A stretch of DNA of 64,000 nt from Streptomyces sp. NBC_01260 (GTDB lineage: Bacteria; Actinomycetota; Actinomycetes; Streptomycetales; Streptomycetaceae): contig NZ_CP108464.1 of the NCBI RefSeq assembly GCF_036226405.1, forward strand, positions 4,216,001 through 4,280,000, read 5' to 3'. Shown piece after piece: positions 52,138 through 59,451 of this stretch (the first letter of the stretch is position 1; every line of letters starts with the position of its first letter). Position numbers and translations under genes: made by a program. The notes under the pieces are model-generated. The model was not told the origin of the DNA, made no database searches, and was given only the letters and a program-made list of their open reading frames with translations.

Positions 52138-52584
52138 CTAACTCCGTGGTCCGCCGTCGACCGGGCGCTGCCGGCTCTTCGCGTCCTCCAGCAGAGCGAG
52201 CGCGAACTGCAGCAGCTCCGGGGGCAGTCCGTCCTCGTCGAGTCCCCGTCCGGCCAGTCCGCTGATCTCCCCGGTGCGCCGCTTGGCCAGGAACTGCAGA
52301 CCGTCGACGACGTCGTCGACGACCTCGGACTCCTCCTTGAAGAAGCGCCAGTCCACGCCGAAACCGAGGCCGAGCGCCTTGAGGATGTCCTCGGAGGGCT
52401 GGGTGACCTTGCCGGCCAGGATGTTGGAGAAGTAGCTGTGCGAGAGCGATCCGCCGCGCTCCTTGACCAGGTCCGCGAAGACCCGCCCCGAGATCTTCCG
52501 GCCGGGGAAGGTCTTCTCGACCATGTACTCGACCTTCTGCCGCAGCGTCCGCAGCTCCGGCGCGCGTTCTTCGCCGCTGTCCAT
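52138..52584 (-). CDS. XRE-family regulator, partner of the ImmA/IrrE protein
   Basis: 148 residues. A helix-turn-helix at about 10-75 (VEYMVEKTFPGRKISGRVFA, LSHSYFSNILAGKVTQPSED) is followed by a helical tail (WRFFKEESEVVDDVVDGLQF). ATG at 52584 is preceded by GGGGGCC, a weak ribosome site. It heads the four-gene operon XRE-ImmA/IrrE-MAB_1171c-PAP2 and is the likely target of the peptidase. A structured leader at 52791-52936 lies upstream. Confidence 0.85.
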   Translation of the reverse strand: MDSGEERAPELRTLRQKVEYMVEKTFPGRKISGRVFADLVKERGGSLSHSYFSNILAGKVTQPSEDILKALGLGFGVDWRFFKEESEVVDDVVDGLQFLAKRRTGEISGLAGRGLDEDGLPPELLQFALALLEDAKSRQRPVDGGPRS

Positions 52585-52790
52585 CCGGCCCCCCACGTGT
52601 CCGTCCCCCGCCCGGTGCCTGTCCGGCGCCGCGCGGTGTCCGATTCGGTCAACGGGCTCGTACTGTAACCAACCCGGTCCGTCGTCCCCGGCGCGGGAGC
52701 CGCGGGCGCATCGAACGGGGACGTAGCGGCACATCCTGTGCCGGTGTACAGAGGCAGGGTTGCGCAAATACTCTACGTCACTGTTAACTC

Positions 52791-52936
52791 GAAAAAACAC
52801 GGGCAGGGGACCACGAGGGGAGCCCCTTGCCCGTGAATTCGGCGACGAGGCGTGCGCGAACGAGGCCTCCCGTGACGGGGAGAGGTGCGCACAGGGGTGT
52901 AGCCCTTCACGACGGGGGATGCGTGAAGGGCTACCC
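52791..52936 (-). ncRNA. Candidate small RNA or operon attenuator, about 145 nt
   Basis: Three helices follow each other on the minus strand. The 5' stem GGGTAGCCCTTCACG pairs with CGTGAAGGGCTA then CCC (52936-52922 and 52911-52895). A middle stem pairs arms at 52887-52892 and 52852-52857 and encloses a second CCUC/GGAGG-type stem. The 3' stem CACGGGCAAGGGG pairs with CCCCTGCCCGTG and runs into six U (52797-52792). It starts at a near-consensus promoter at 52941-52969. It is either an independent sRNA, or a 5' leader whose terminator controls entry into the XRE operon. It matches no RNA family I can name. Confidence 0.65.
52798..52835 (-). terminator. Intrinsic terminator of the structured transcript
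   Basis: Minus-strand CACGGGCAAGGGG (52835-52823) pairs with CCCCTGCCCGTG (52809-52798), followed by six T at 52797-52792. It is a strong, U-tailed terminator of a kind rare in this genus. Confidence 0.85.
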
Positions 52937-52940
52937 GTGC

Positions 52941-52969
52941 ATTATGGCCCGAGGTCCCGCAGTCATCAA
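52941..52969 (-). promoter_or_regulatory. Strong HrdB-type promoter of the structured transcript
   Basis: -35 TTGATG (complement of 52964-52969) and -10 CATAAT (complement of 52941-52946) with a 17-bp spacer, five and five of six positions close to consensus. Transcription should start near 52935, exactly at the 5' foot of the first hairpin. The gap 52585-53130 has no gene beyond this transcript. Confidence 0.7.
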
Positions 52970-53117
52970 CTGACCCGCCGGTCAGTGTTCTTGGCGGGTG
53001 CGGTGTCCGCTGCCCGCGGATACGGCGGAAACGGCCGGGAGCGCGGCCGGGCCGGCGGCCCCGGGGACGGCCTGCTCAGATAACTTCCCCCGTCCGGCCA
53101 GGTAAATCTGTCGCGGC

Positions 53118-53123
53118 TATGAT
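53118..53123 (+). promoter_or_regulatory. -10 box for a probable leaderless MerR-like gene
   Basis: TATGAT ends 8 bases before the ATG at 53131, placing the start of transcription at the start codon. An in-frame ATG at 53119 lies inside this box and is unlikely to be used. Confidence 0.5.
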
Positions 53124-53130
53124 AGAGACG

Positions 53131-53523
53131 ATGGCTCGCACAACGAGAGTTTCTCCTCCGGTCAACGAAGTCGGCGACACGCGGCAGGTGCCCATGCCCC
53201 CCGATACCCCTCCGCATCCCACCGACCGTCTCGATGACGACGACTACCCCGCCTACACCATGGGCCGCGCCGCGGAGATGATCGGCGCCACGCCCGGATT
53301 CCTCCGTGCGATCGGCGAGGCCAGGCTGATCACCCCCCTGCGGTCCGAGGGCGGCCACCGCCGCTACTCCCGCTACCAGCTCCGCATCGCCGCCCGGGCC
53401 CGGGAGCTCGTCGACGGGGGTGCGCCGGTCGAGGCCGCCTGCCGCATCGTGATCCTGGAGGACCAGCTCGAAGAGGCGCTCCGGCTCAACGAGGAGCTGC
53501 GCAGGCCCGCTCCGGGCGGCTGA
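53131..53523 (+). CDS. Small MerR-like DNA-binding protein
   Basis: 130 residues. An N-terminal disordered segment (1-45, with PPDTPPHPTDRLDDDDY) is followed by a MerR winged helix (YTMGRAAEMIGATPGFLRAI, LRSEGGHRRYSRYQLRIA) and a short helical tail (AACRIVILEDQLEEALRLNE). It is a stand-alone DNA-binding module without an effector domain. It diverges from the structured transcript. Confidence 0.85.
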   Translation: MARTTRVSPPVNEVGDTRQVPMPPDTPPHPTDRLDDDDYPAYTMGRAAEMIGATPGFLRAIGEARLITPLRSEGGHRRYSRYQLRIAARARELVDGGAPVEAACRIVILEDQLEEALRLNEELRRPAPGG

Positions 53524-53553
53524 TCAGCCTCTGAGGCCGCGCTTTCCGGCTGT

Positions 53554-54642
53554 TCACCCCACCGCCGCCTCCGCCGTGCTGCCCCGTTCGATGAGGCGGG
53601 GCAGCGGCACCTGGATGGTGTGCGCCGTGCCGCCGTCGAGCAGCGCGGTCAGCTCCCGCGCCGCGAGCCGCCCGAACGCGACCGTGTCCCTGGACAGCGC
53701 GGTCAGCCACGGAGCCGTCAGCCGGCACAGCGCGGAGTCCTCCCACGACACCACCGACACATCGGCCGGGACCCGGAAGCCGAGGCCCGCCGTGACCGCC
53801 ACCCCGGCCGCGGCCATCACGTCGTTGTCGTAGATCAGCGCGGTCGGCGGGGTGTCCTGCTCCAGCACCCGGCGGGTCACGGCCGCGCCCTCGGTGTCCG
53901 AGTAGTCCGTGGTCACCGAGTGGGCCTCGGTCAGTCCGCGCCGGTCGGCCTCGATGCGCAGGGACCGGATGCGCCGGTCGGTGTGCGCGAGTGAGGGCAG
54001 CCCGGCGATGTGGACGATGCGCCGGTGCCCCAGCTCGTGCAGCCGGCCGACGACGGCCGCCATCGCTCCGGCGTCGTCGGCGCGGATCTGCGAGAGGCCC
54101 GGGTGGGGGCCGGTGTCGCTGCCGGGGAGGGCGCCGATGACGACGCCGGGCAGGCCCAGTTCGTCCAGCAGGCCGACGCGGGGGTCATCGGTGCGCGGGT
54201 CGACGACGAGTACGCCGTCGACCCGCCGCTCGGCCCACCAGCGCCGGTAGACCGCGCACTCGGCCGTCACGTCCTCCGCCACCTGGAAGAGCAGCCCGAG
54301 CCGGCGTTCGGCCAGGACCTCCTGGATGCCGGAGATCAGCTGGAGGAAGAAGGAGTCCACGCCCAGGTTCGCCGCCGGACGGGCCACCACGAGACCCACG
54401 GTGGCCGAGCCCTCGCCCGACAGCGCACGGGCCGCGGTGCTCGGATGCCAGCCCAACTGCTCGGCCACGCGCCGGATTCGGTCACGGGTGATCGCCGAGA
54501 CCCCCGGGCGGTCGTTGAGCGCGAAGGAGACGGCGCTCTCCGACACTCCGGCCCGCTGGGCGATGTCCTTCATGGTCGGCCGTCGTGCGGGCGTGCGTCT
54601 GGCCGGCGAAGTGTCCCCGGCCGGCGGCCTCTTCGGTGTCAC
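53554..54642 (-). CDS. LacI-family repressor of the N-glycan locus
   Basis: 362 residues. Residues about 22-70 hold the helix-turn-helix and hinge (MKDIAQRAGVSESAVSFALN, WHPSTAARALSGEG), then a periplasmic-binding-like sugar domain (VGLVVARPAANLGVDSFFLQ, RVDGVLVVDPRTDD, ALIYDNDVMAAAGVAV). GTG at 54642 is chosen because GGAGAG lies upstream. It diverges from the ABC operon, with a 12-bp dyad operator between them. Effector probably a manno-oligosaccharide. Confidence 0.92.
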   Translation of the reverse strand: MTPKRPPAGDTSPARRTPARRPTMKDIAQRAGVSESAVSFALNDRPGVSAITRDRIRRVAEQLGWHPSTAARALSGEGSATVGLVVARPAANLGVDSFFLQLISGIQEVLAERRLGLLFQVAEDVTAECAVYRRWWAERRVDGVLVVDPRTDDPRVGLLDELGLPGVVIGALPGSDTGPHPGLSQIRADDAGAMAAVVGRLHELGHRRIVHIAGLPSLAHTDRRIRSLRIEADRRGLTEAHSVTTDYSDTEGAAVTRRVLEQDTPPTALIYDNDVMAAAGVAVTAGLGFRVPADVSVVSWEDSALCRLTAPWLTALSRDTVAFGRLAARELTALLDGGTAHTIQVPLPRLIERGSTAEAAVG

Positions 54643-54753
54643 CGAGTGCCTCTCTCCTGCGTTCCCTGTGGCTCTCATGGGTCGTCGGGTTCGCTCTCCC
54701 CCGGGGGCATCGTAGGGCTTCCGGGTCCATTGGTCGAGTGAGGTGCTCCGACA

Positions 54754-54793
54754 ACTAATGCGCTTGAGCTGATGGCACCTAAAGCGCATTAGT
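54754..54793. promoter_or_regulatory. LacI operator: 12-bp inverted repeat
   Basis: ACTAATGCGCTT (54754-54765) and AAGCGCATTAGT (54782-54793) are perfect inverted arms with a 16-bp spacer, between the divergent LacI gene and the ABC operon. Each arm has the GCGC centre of LacI half-sites. The rest of the 340-bp gap (54643-54982) holds a possible promoter near TTGACT at 54872-54877 and no further gene. Confidence 0.8.
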
Positions 54794-54982
54794 CATTGAT
54801 CTTCAATGTGTCTCGACTCCGCTCTGACCTGCGAGTATGCCGAAGGGTGCGGCTTAGTTGCGGGAAATGTATTGACTTTCAGTCACGCGCATTGCAGGGT
54901 CTGCTGGGCGAACGCATCCGGCCGGTCCGCGACCTCCGGTTCGCCGTCCGCACGCCTGGTCCGAGCAAAGGAGCCGTTCACC

Positions 54983-56269
54983 GTGCGCATCTCTCGCAGA
55001 GCAGTCGCCACTGCCGCCGTCCTCGCCACCGTCCTGCCGTTGAGCGCCTGTGGCGGCGGGTCGGGGACCGGCTCGTCCGATGCCTCGGGCAAGGTCGAAG
55101 GCAAGATCACCTTCCAGACCTGGAACCTCCAGGCGAACTTCAAGGACTACTTCAACGGCGTGATCGCGGACTTCGAGAAGAAGTACCCGGGAACCGACGT
55201 CAAGTGGGTCGACCGGCCCGGCGAGGGCTACGCGGACAAGATCAGCGCGGACGCGGCCGGCGGCACCCTGCCGGACGTCGTCAATGTGTCGCCCGACCTG
55301 GTGGCCCCGCTGGCCAAGGCGGGCATCGCGCTGGACCTCGACAAGGCGGCGTCGAAGTACCGCAAGGAGTACCTGCCCGGCGCCTGGCAGAGCCATCAGA
55401 TACCGGGCACGGAAGGGACGTTCGCCTTCCCCTGGTACCTCAACACCGGGCCGATGTTCTACAACAAGCGCCTCCTCAAGGACGCCGGGCTCGACCCGCA
55501 GGATCCGCCGTCCACGTACGACGAGGTCTTCTCGGACGGCCTGAAGCTGGCCGAGAAGAGCAAGGGCAAGGTCGCCACCCTCGCGAACGTGCCCACCATC
55601 GAGGACTTCGGCCGCTACGGCGGACAGCTGATGAACAAGGAAGGCACCGGCTTCGCCTTCAACGACGCCAAGGGCATCGAACTCCTCACCCATTTCAAGG
55701 AGTTGTACGACGCCAAGGCGCTGGACCCGCAGGCCCTGACCGCGACCCCGGAGTCTTCGGGGCACAAGTTCCTCACCGAGTCCGTGGCGATGAACCCCGG
55801 CAGCGCGCTGGACCTGGCCAACTTCAAGAAGCAGGCCCCTGGCCTCTACAAGAACATCGGGATCACCGACCAGGTCAGCAGCACCGGCAAGGCCAACATG
55901 TACGTCATGGGCATCATGGTGAACGCGCAGACCAAGCAGAAGCCCGCCGCCGTGGCCTTCGCCCACTACATGACCGACGCGACCCGCCAGATGGAGTTCG
56001 CGAAGAAGGTCGCCATCTTCCCCAGCACCGCCGGATCGCTCGACGACCCGTACTTCACCAAGGAGGACGGCACCGACGAGACCCGCGTCCGGGTCGCCGC
56101 CGCCAAGTCCCTGAAGACGGCCGTCAATTACACGCCGGTCCTGTTCAGCGACCAGATGAAGACCGAGCTGCGCAACCAGATCGCCAGGGCGCTCCAGGGG
56201 AAGCAGAGCCCCAAGGAAGCCCTTGACAACGCTGTCAAGGCGTGTAACCGGCTGTTGCAGCAGAGCTGA
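54983..56269 (+). CDS. Sugar ABC transporter substrate-binding lipoprotein
   Basis: 428 residues. Lipobox LSAC (Cys about 23) after a basic start and hydrophobic stretch (RISRRAVATAAVLATVLPLS). The mature part is an extracellular solute-binding protein of family 1 (ITFQTWNLQANFKDYFNGVI, FAFPWYLNTGPMFYNKRLLK, SVAMNPGSALDLANFKKQA). GTG at 54983 with AAGGAG upstream. First gene of the importer operon; likely binds N-glycan or manno-oligosaccharide. Confidence 0.92.
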   Translation: MRISRRAVATAAVLATVLPLSACGGGSGTGSSDASGKVEGKITFQTWNLQANFKDYFNGVIADFEKKYPGTDVKWVDRPGEGYADKISADAAGGTLPDVVNVSPDLVAPLAKAGIALDLDKAASKYRKEYLPGAWQSHQIPGTEGTFAFPWYLNTGPMFYNKRLLKDAGLDPQDPPSTYDEVFSDGLKLAEKSKGKVATLANVPTIEDFGRYGGQLMNKEGTGFAFNDAKGIELLTHFKELYDAKALDPQALTATPESSGHKFLTESVAMNPGSALDLANFKKQAPGLYKNIGITDQVSSTGKANMYVMGIMVNAQTKQKPAAVAFAHYMTDATRQMEFAKKVAIFPSTAGSLDDPYFTKEDGTDETRVRVAAAKSLKTAVNYTPVLFSDQMKTELRNQIARALQGKQSPKEALDNAVKACNRLLQQS

Positions 56270-56277
56270 GCCCCCCA

Positions 56278-57180
56278 GTGACTACGCCTGCCCCCGCCCC
56301 CGCCCGCCGGATCAGCCGCCATCTGCCCCTCAGCCCCTGGCTGTTCGCGGCCCCCGGACTGATCGTGGTCGGCGCCTTCAGCCTCTACCCGTTCCTCAGC
56401 ACGCTGATCAACGCCTTCACGGACCGGCGGACCCTGGTCCCGGGGAAGTTCGTCGGCCTGGCGAACTTCCGGGAACTGCTGCACGACGAGATGTTCTGGA
56501 CCGGTCTGCGCAACAGCGCGCTGTACGTCCTGGTCGTCGTCCCGGCACTCGTCATCCTGCCGCTGCTGCTGGCGATGCTCGTCCAGCGGCACATCCCCGG
56601 CATCACCTTCTTCCGCTCCGCCTTCTACACCCCGGTCGTCGCGTCCATCGTCGTCGTCGGCCTGATCTGGGTGTGGATGCTCGACGACCGGGGGCTGATC
56701 AACGCGGTCCTGGAGGCCGTGGGCATCGGCAAGGTCGGCTTCCTCAGCGACCAATGGCTGCTGCTGGGCAGCGCGATGGCGGTCACGGTCTGGAAGGGGC
56801 TCGGCTACTACATGATCATTTACCTGGCCGCGCTGTCGAACGTACCGAGGGAGCTGCACGAGGCCGCCTCCGTGGACGGTGCCGGGGTCGTGCGCCGCTT
56901 CTTCACCGTCACCGTTCCCGCCATCCGCTCCACCATGGTGCTGGTCGCGGCGCTGTCCTCGGTCTCCGCCTTCAAGGTCTTCTCCGAGGTCTATCTGATG
57001 GCCGGCCCCTCCGGCGGCCCGGCGGGTGAGGACACCACCCTGGTGATGCTCGTCCAGCGGGTCGGCACCGGGCTGACCGGGCGGGTCGGATACGCCTCCG
57101 CCATCTCGGTCGTCATCTTCGTCGTCACCGTCGGCCTGATGCTCCTGGTGCTGCGCGCCGACCGCAAGGAGGACGCGTGA
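56278..57180 (+). CDS. Sugar ABC transporter permease 1 (MalF-like)
   Basis: 300 residues, six helices. The EAA loop is ELHEAASVDGAGVVRRFFTV, which docks the ATPase. GTG start 8 bases after the binding-protein stop. No ATPase gene is present in the window, so a shared MsiK-type ATPase is likely. Confidence 0.92.
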   Translation: MTTPAPAPARRISRHLPLSPWLFAAPGLIVVGAFSLYPFLSTLINAFTDRRTLVPGKFVGLANFRELLHDEMFWTGLRNSALYVLVVVPALVILPLLLAMLVQRHIPGITFFRSAFYTPVVASIVVVGLIWVWMLDDRGLINAVLEAVGIGKVGFLSDQWLLLGSAMAVTVWKGLGYYMIIYLAALSNVPRELHEAASVDGAGVVRRFFTVTVPAIRSTMVLVAALSSVSAFKVFSEVYLMAGPSGGPAGEDTTLVMLVQRVGTGLTGRVGYASAISVVIFVVTVGLMLLVLRADRKEDA

Positions 57181-58037
57181 GTTTCCTGAAGACCACCGAC
57201 GCCGAAGGGCGCCGCGTCCCGCCCTGGCAGCTCGTCCTGCGGTACGTGCTGCTGCTCGCCGTACTGGTGCTGACCGTGGGGCCGTTCCTGTGGCAGCTCT
57301 CGACCTCGCTGAAGGGTCCGGGCGAGGACATCTTCAGCTCGCCGCCGAAGTTCTTCCCCAGCGATCCGACCCTGGACAACTACAGCAGGGTCGCCGACAC
57401 CATCCCGGTGTGGGACTACGCCTTCAACTCCCTCAAGGTCGCCGCCGCCAACGTGGTCACCAACTGCGTCGGCGCCGCACTGGCGGGCTACGCACTGGCC
57501 CGGCTGCGCTACCGGGGGCGCGGGGCCGCGACGCTGGCGTTCATCCTCGCCATGCTGGTCCCCGTGGAGGGCATCATCATCGCCCAGTTCACCACCATGC
57601 GTGATCTCGGGCTGAACAACACCCTGCTCGGGGTGCTGCTGCCGGGGTCCATCGGGGCGATGAACGTCCTGCTGATGCGCAACGCCTTCCTGAACCTTCC
57701 GCAGGAGGTGGAGGAAGCGGCCTTCGTGGACGGTGCCAATGTCTGGCAGCGCTTCCTCCGGATCGCGCTGCCCTCGGTCAAGGGCACCCTCGCCGTTGTC
57801 GCGATCTTCGCCTTCATGGGCTCATGGGACGACTTCCTGTGGCCGCTGATCGTCCTCAGTGACCCGGAGAACTTCACCCTGACCATCGGGCTGAACTACC
57901 TGCACGGCACCTTCGCGAACGACGAACGGCTCGTCGCCGCGGGCACCATCATCGCCGTGCTTCCGCTCATCGTGCTGTTCGCCGGTCTGCAGCGCTTCTT
58001 CTTCCGGGGCGTCGGCGAAGGCGCCGTCAAGGGCTGA
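57177..58037 (+). CDS. Sugar ABC transporter permease 2 (MalG-like)
   Basis: 286 residues, six helices. EAA loop VEEAAFVDGANVWQRFLRIA. It overlaps permease 1 by GTGA (57177-57180). Forms the channel with permease 1. Confidence 0.92.
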   Translation: MSFLKTTDAEGRRVPPWQLVLRYVLLLAVLVLTVGPFLWQLSTSLKGPGEDIFSSPPKFFPSDPTLDNYSRVADTIPVWDYAFNSLKVAAANVVTNCVGAALAGYALARLRYRGRGAATLAFILAMLVPVEGIIIAQFTTMRDLGLNNTLLGVLLPGSIGAMNVLLMRNAFLNLPQEVEEAAFVDGANVWQRFLRIALPSVKGTLAVVAIFAFMGSWDDFLWPLIVLSDPENFTLTIGLNYLHGTFANDERLVAAGTIIAVLPLIVLFAGLQRFFFRGVGEGAVKG

Positions 58038-58115
58038 CCCGCCCGGCCCCGGCCCGCAGGACCGGCCGCAACCGACCGCCGCCCCCGCACCACAGAACCA
58101 GGATGCCTGTTCCGT

Positions 58116-59369
58116 ATGAGCCCCTCCCCGCTCCGATTCGGCGCCAACTACACGCCCAGCCAGGGCTGGTTCCACCACTGGCTGGACTTCGACCTCGACG
58201 CCGTGCGGGCCGACCTGGACTCGATCGCCGGTCTCGGCCTCGACCACATCCGGGTCTTCCCGCTCTGGCCGCTCTTCCAGCCCAACCGCACCCTGATCCG
58301 CCCGCGCGCCGTCGAGCAGCTCGTCCAGCTGGCCGACGCCGCCGCGGAACGCGGGCTCGACGTCAGCGTGGACGGGCTCCAGGGCCATCTGTCGAGCTTC
58401 GACTTCCTGCCCGCCTGGACCCGGACCTGGCACCGGCGCAACATCTTCACCGATCCCGACGTGGTCGCCGGACAGGCCGAGTACCTGCGCACCCTGGCCG
58501 CCGCCCTCGCCGACCGGCCCCACTTCATCGGGATGACGCTCGGCAACGAGATCAACCAGTTCTCGGGGGAGCCGCACCCCGACCCGGACCGCATCACCCC
58601 CGAGCAGGCGGGCAGTTGGCTGACCCGGATGCTCGACGCCTGCGAGGAGGGGGCGCCCGGGAAGCTCCATCTGCACGCCGAGTACGACGCCTCCTGGTAC
58701 CAGGACGACCACGCCTTCACTCCCGCGCACGCGGCCCGGATCGGGGCCGTCACCGCCGTGCACTCCTGGGTCTTCAACGGCACCGCCCAGCGGCACGGCC
58801 GTACCGGCACCGCCACCGAGCACCACGCCGCCTACCTGATCGAGCTCTCCAAGGCCTGGGCCCTCGACCCGCACCGGCCGGTCTGGCTCCAGGAGGTCGG
58901 CGCCCCCGCCCCGCTGATCCCGGCCGAGCACGCCGCCGAGTTCACCGCGGCGACCGTCGAGAACGCGCTGGACTGCGAGGACGTCTGGGGCGTCACCTGG
59001 TGGTGCTCCCACGATGTGTCCCGTTCACTGGCCGACTTCCCCGAACTCGAATACGGGCTGGGGCTGTTGACCAACGACCGGCAGGTCAAGCCGGCCGGGC
59101 GGGCCATCGCCGCGATCGTCGAGGAGCAGCGCGGCAGGACCCGCCGACCCGCGCCCCGGACCACCGCCCTCGTCGTCGGCACCGGCGACGACACGACCGC
59201 GCCCCGCCGCTCCACCTGCGCGCCCGGGGGCGAGGTCTTCGAGGCCTTCGCCCGGCTCACCGCGGACGGGGTCCGGCCCACGACCGTCCTCGCGAGCAGG
59301 GCCGGGGACCCGCAGTACCTCGCCGCCCGCGGCATCACCGAGGTCATCACACCCGACCAGGTCCGGTGA
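58116..59369 (+). CDS. GH5_18-like beta-mannosidase (cytoplasmic)
   Basis: 417 residues, no signal peptide. LRFGANYTPSQGWFHHWLDF, LGLDHIRVFPLWPLFQPNR, IGMTLGNEINQFSGEP (acid/base Glu) and PVWLQEVGAPAPL (nucleophile Glu) fit the GH5 TIM barrel, subfamily 18 in type. Such enzymes hydrolyse Man-beta-1,4-GlcNAc of the N-glycan core. It follows the importer genes and precedes the secreted GH85, which supports this substrate. Confidence 0.85.
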   Translation: MSPSPLRFGANYTPSQGWFHHWLDFDLDAVRADLDSIAGLGLDHIRVFPLWPLFQPNRTLIRPRAVEQLVQLADAAAERGLDVSVDGLQGHLSSFDFLPAWTRTWHRRNIFTDPDVVAGQAEYLRTLAAALADRPHFIGMTLGNEINQFSGEPHPDPDRITPEQAGSWLTRMLDACEEGAPGKLHLHAEYDASWYQDDHAFTPAHAARIGAVTAVHSWVFNGTAQRHGRTGTATEHHAAYLIELSKAWALDPHRPVWLQEVGAPAPLIPAEHAAEFTAATVENALDCEDVWGVTWWCSHDVSRSLADFPELEYGLGLLTNDRQVKPAGRAIAAIVEEQRGRTRRPAPRTTALVVGTGDDTTAPRRSTCAPGGEVFEAFARLTADGVRPTTVLASRAGDPQYLAARGITEVITPDQVR

Positions 59370-59451
59370 CCGCGCCCCGGTCCGTGACCACCCCGCCCCC
59401 AACCGCCCCGCACAGCACCGGAATCGCACCTCACACGATACGGAGCGCACC

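Noticed and set aside
52791..52936. Assignment of the structured RNA to the actinobacterial 6C RNA family
   Set aside because: 6C RNAs have loops with runs of six or more C in both stems; here the first loop has five C and the second four, and the neighbours differ from known 6C loci.
52895..52936. The first hairpin as a terminator for a plus-strand gene
   Set aside because: No plus-strand gene ends there and no T run follows on that strand; it stands right at the start point of a minus-strand promoter.
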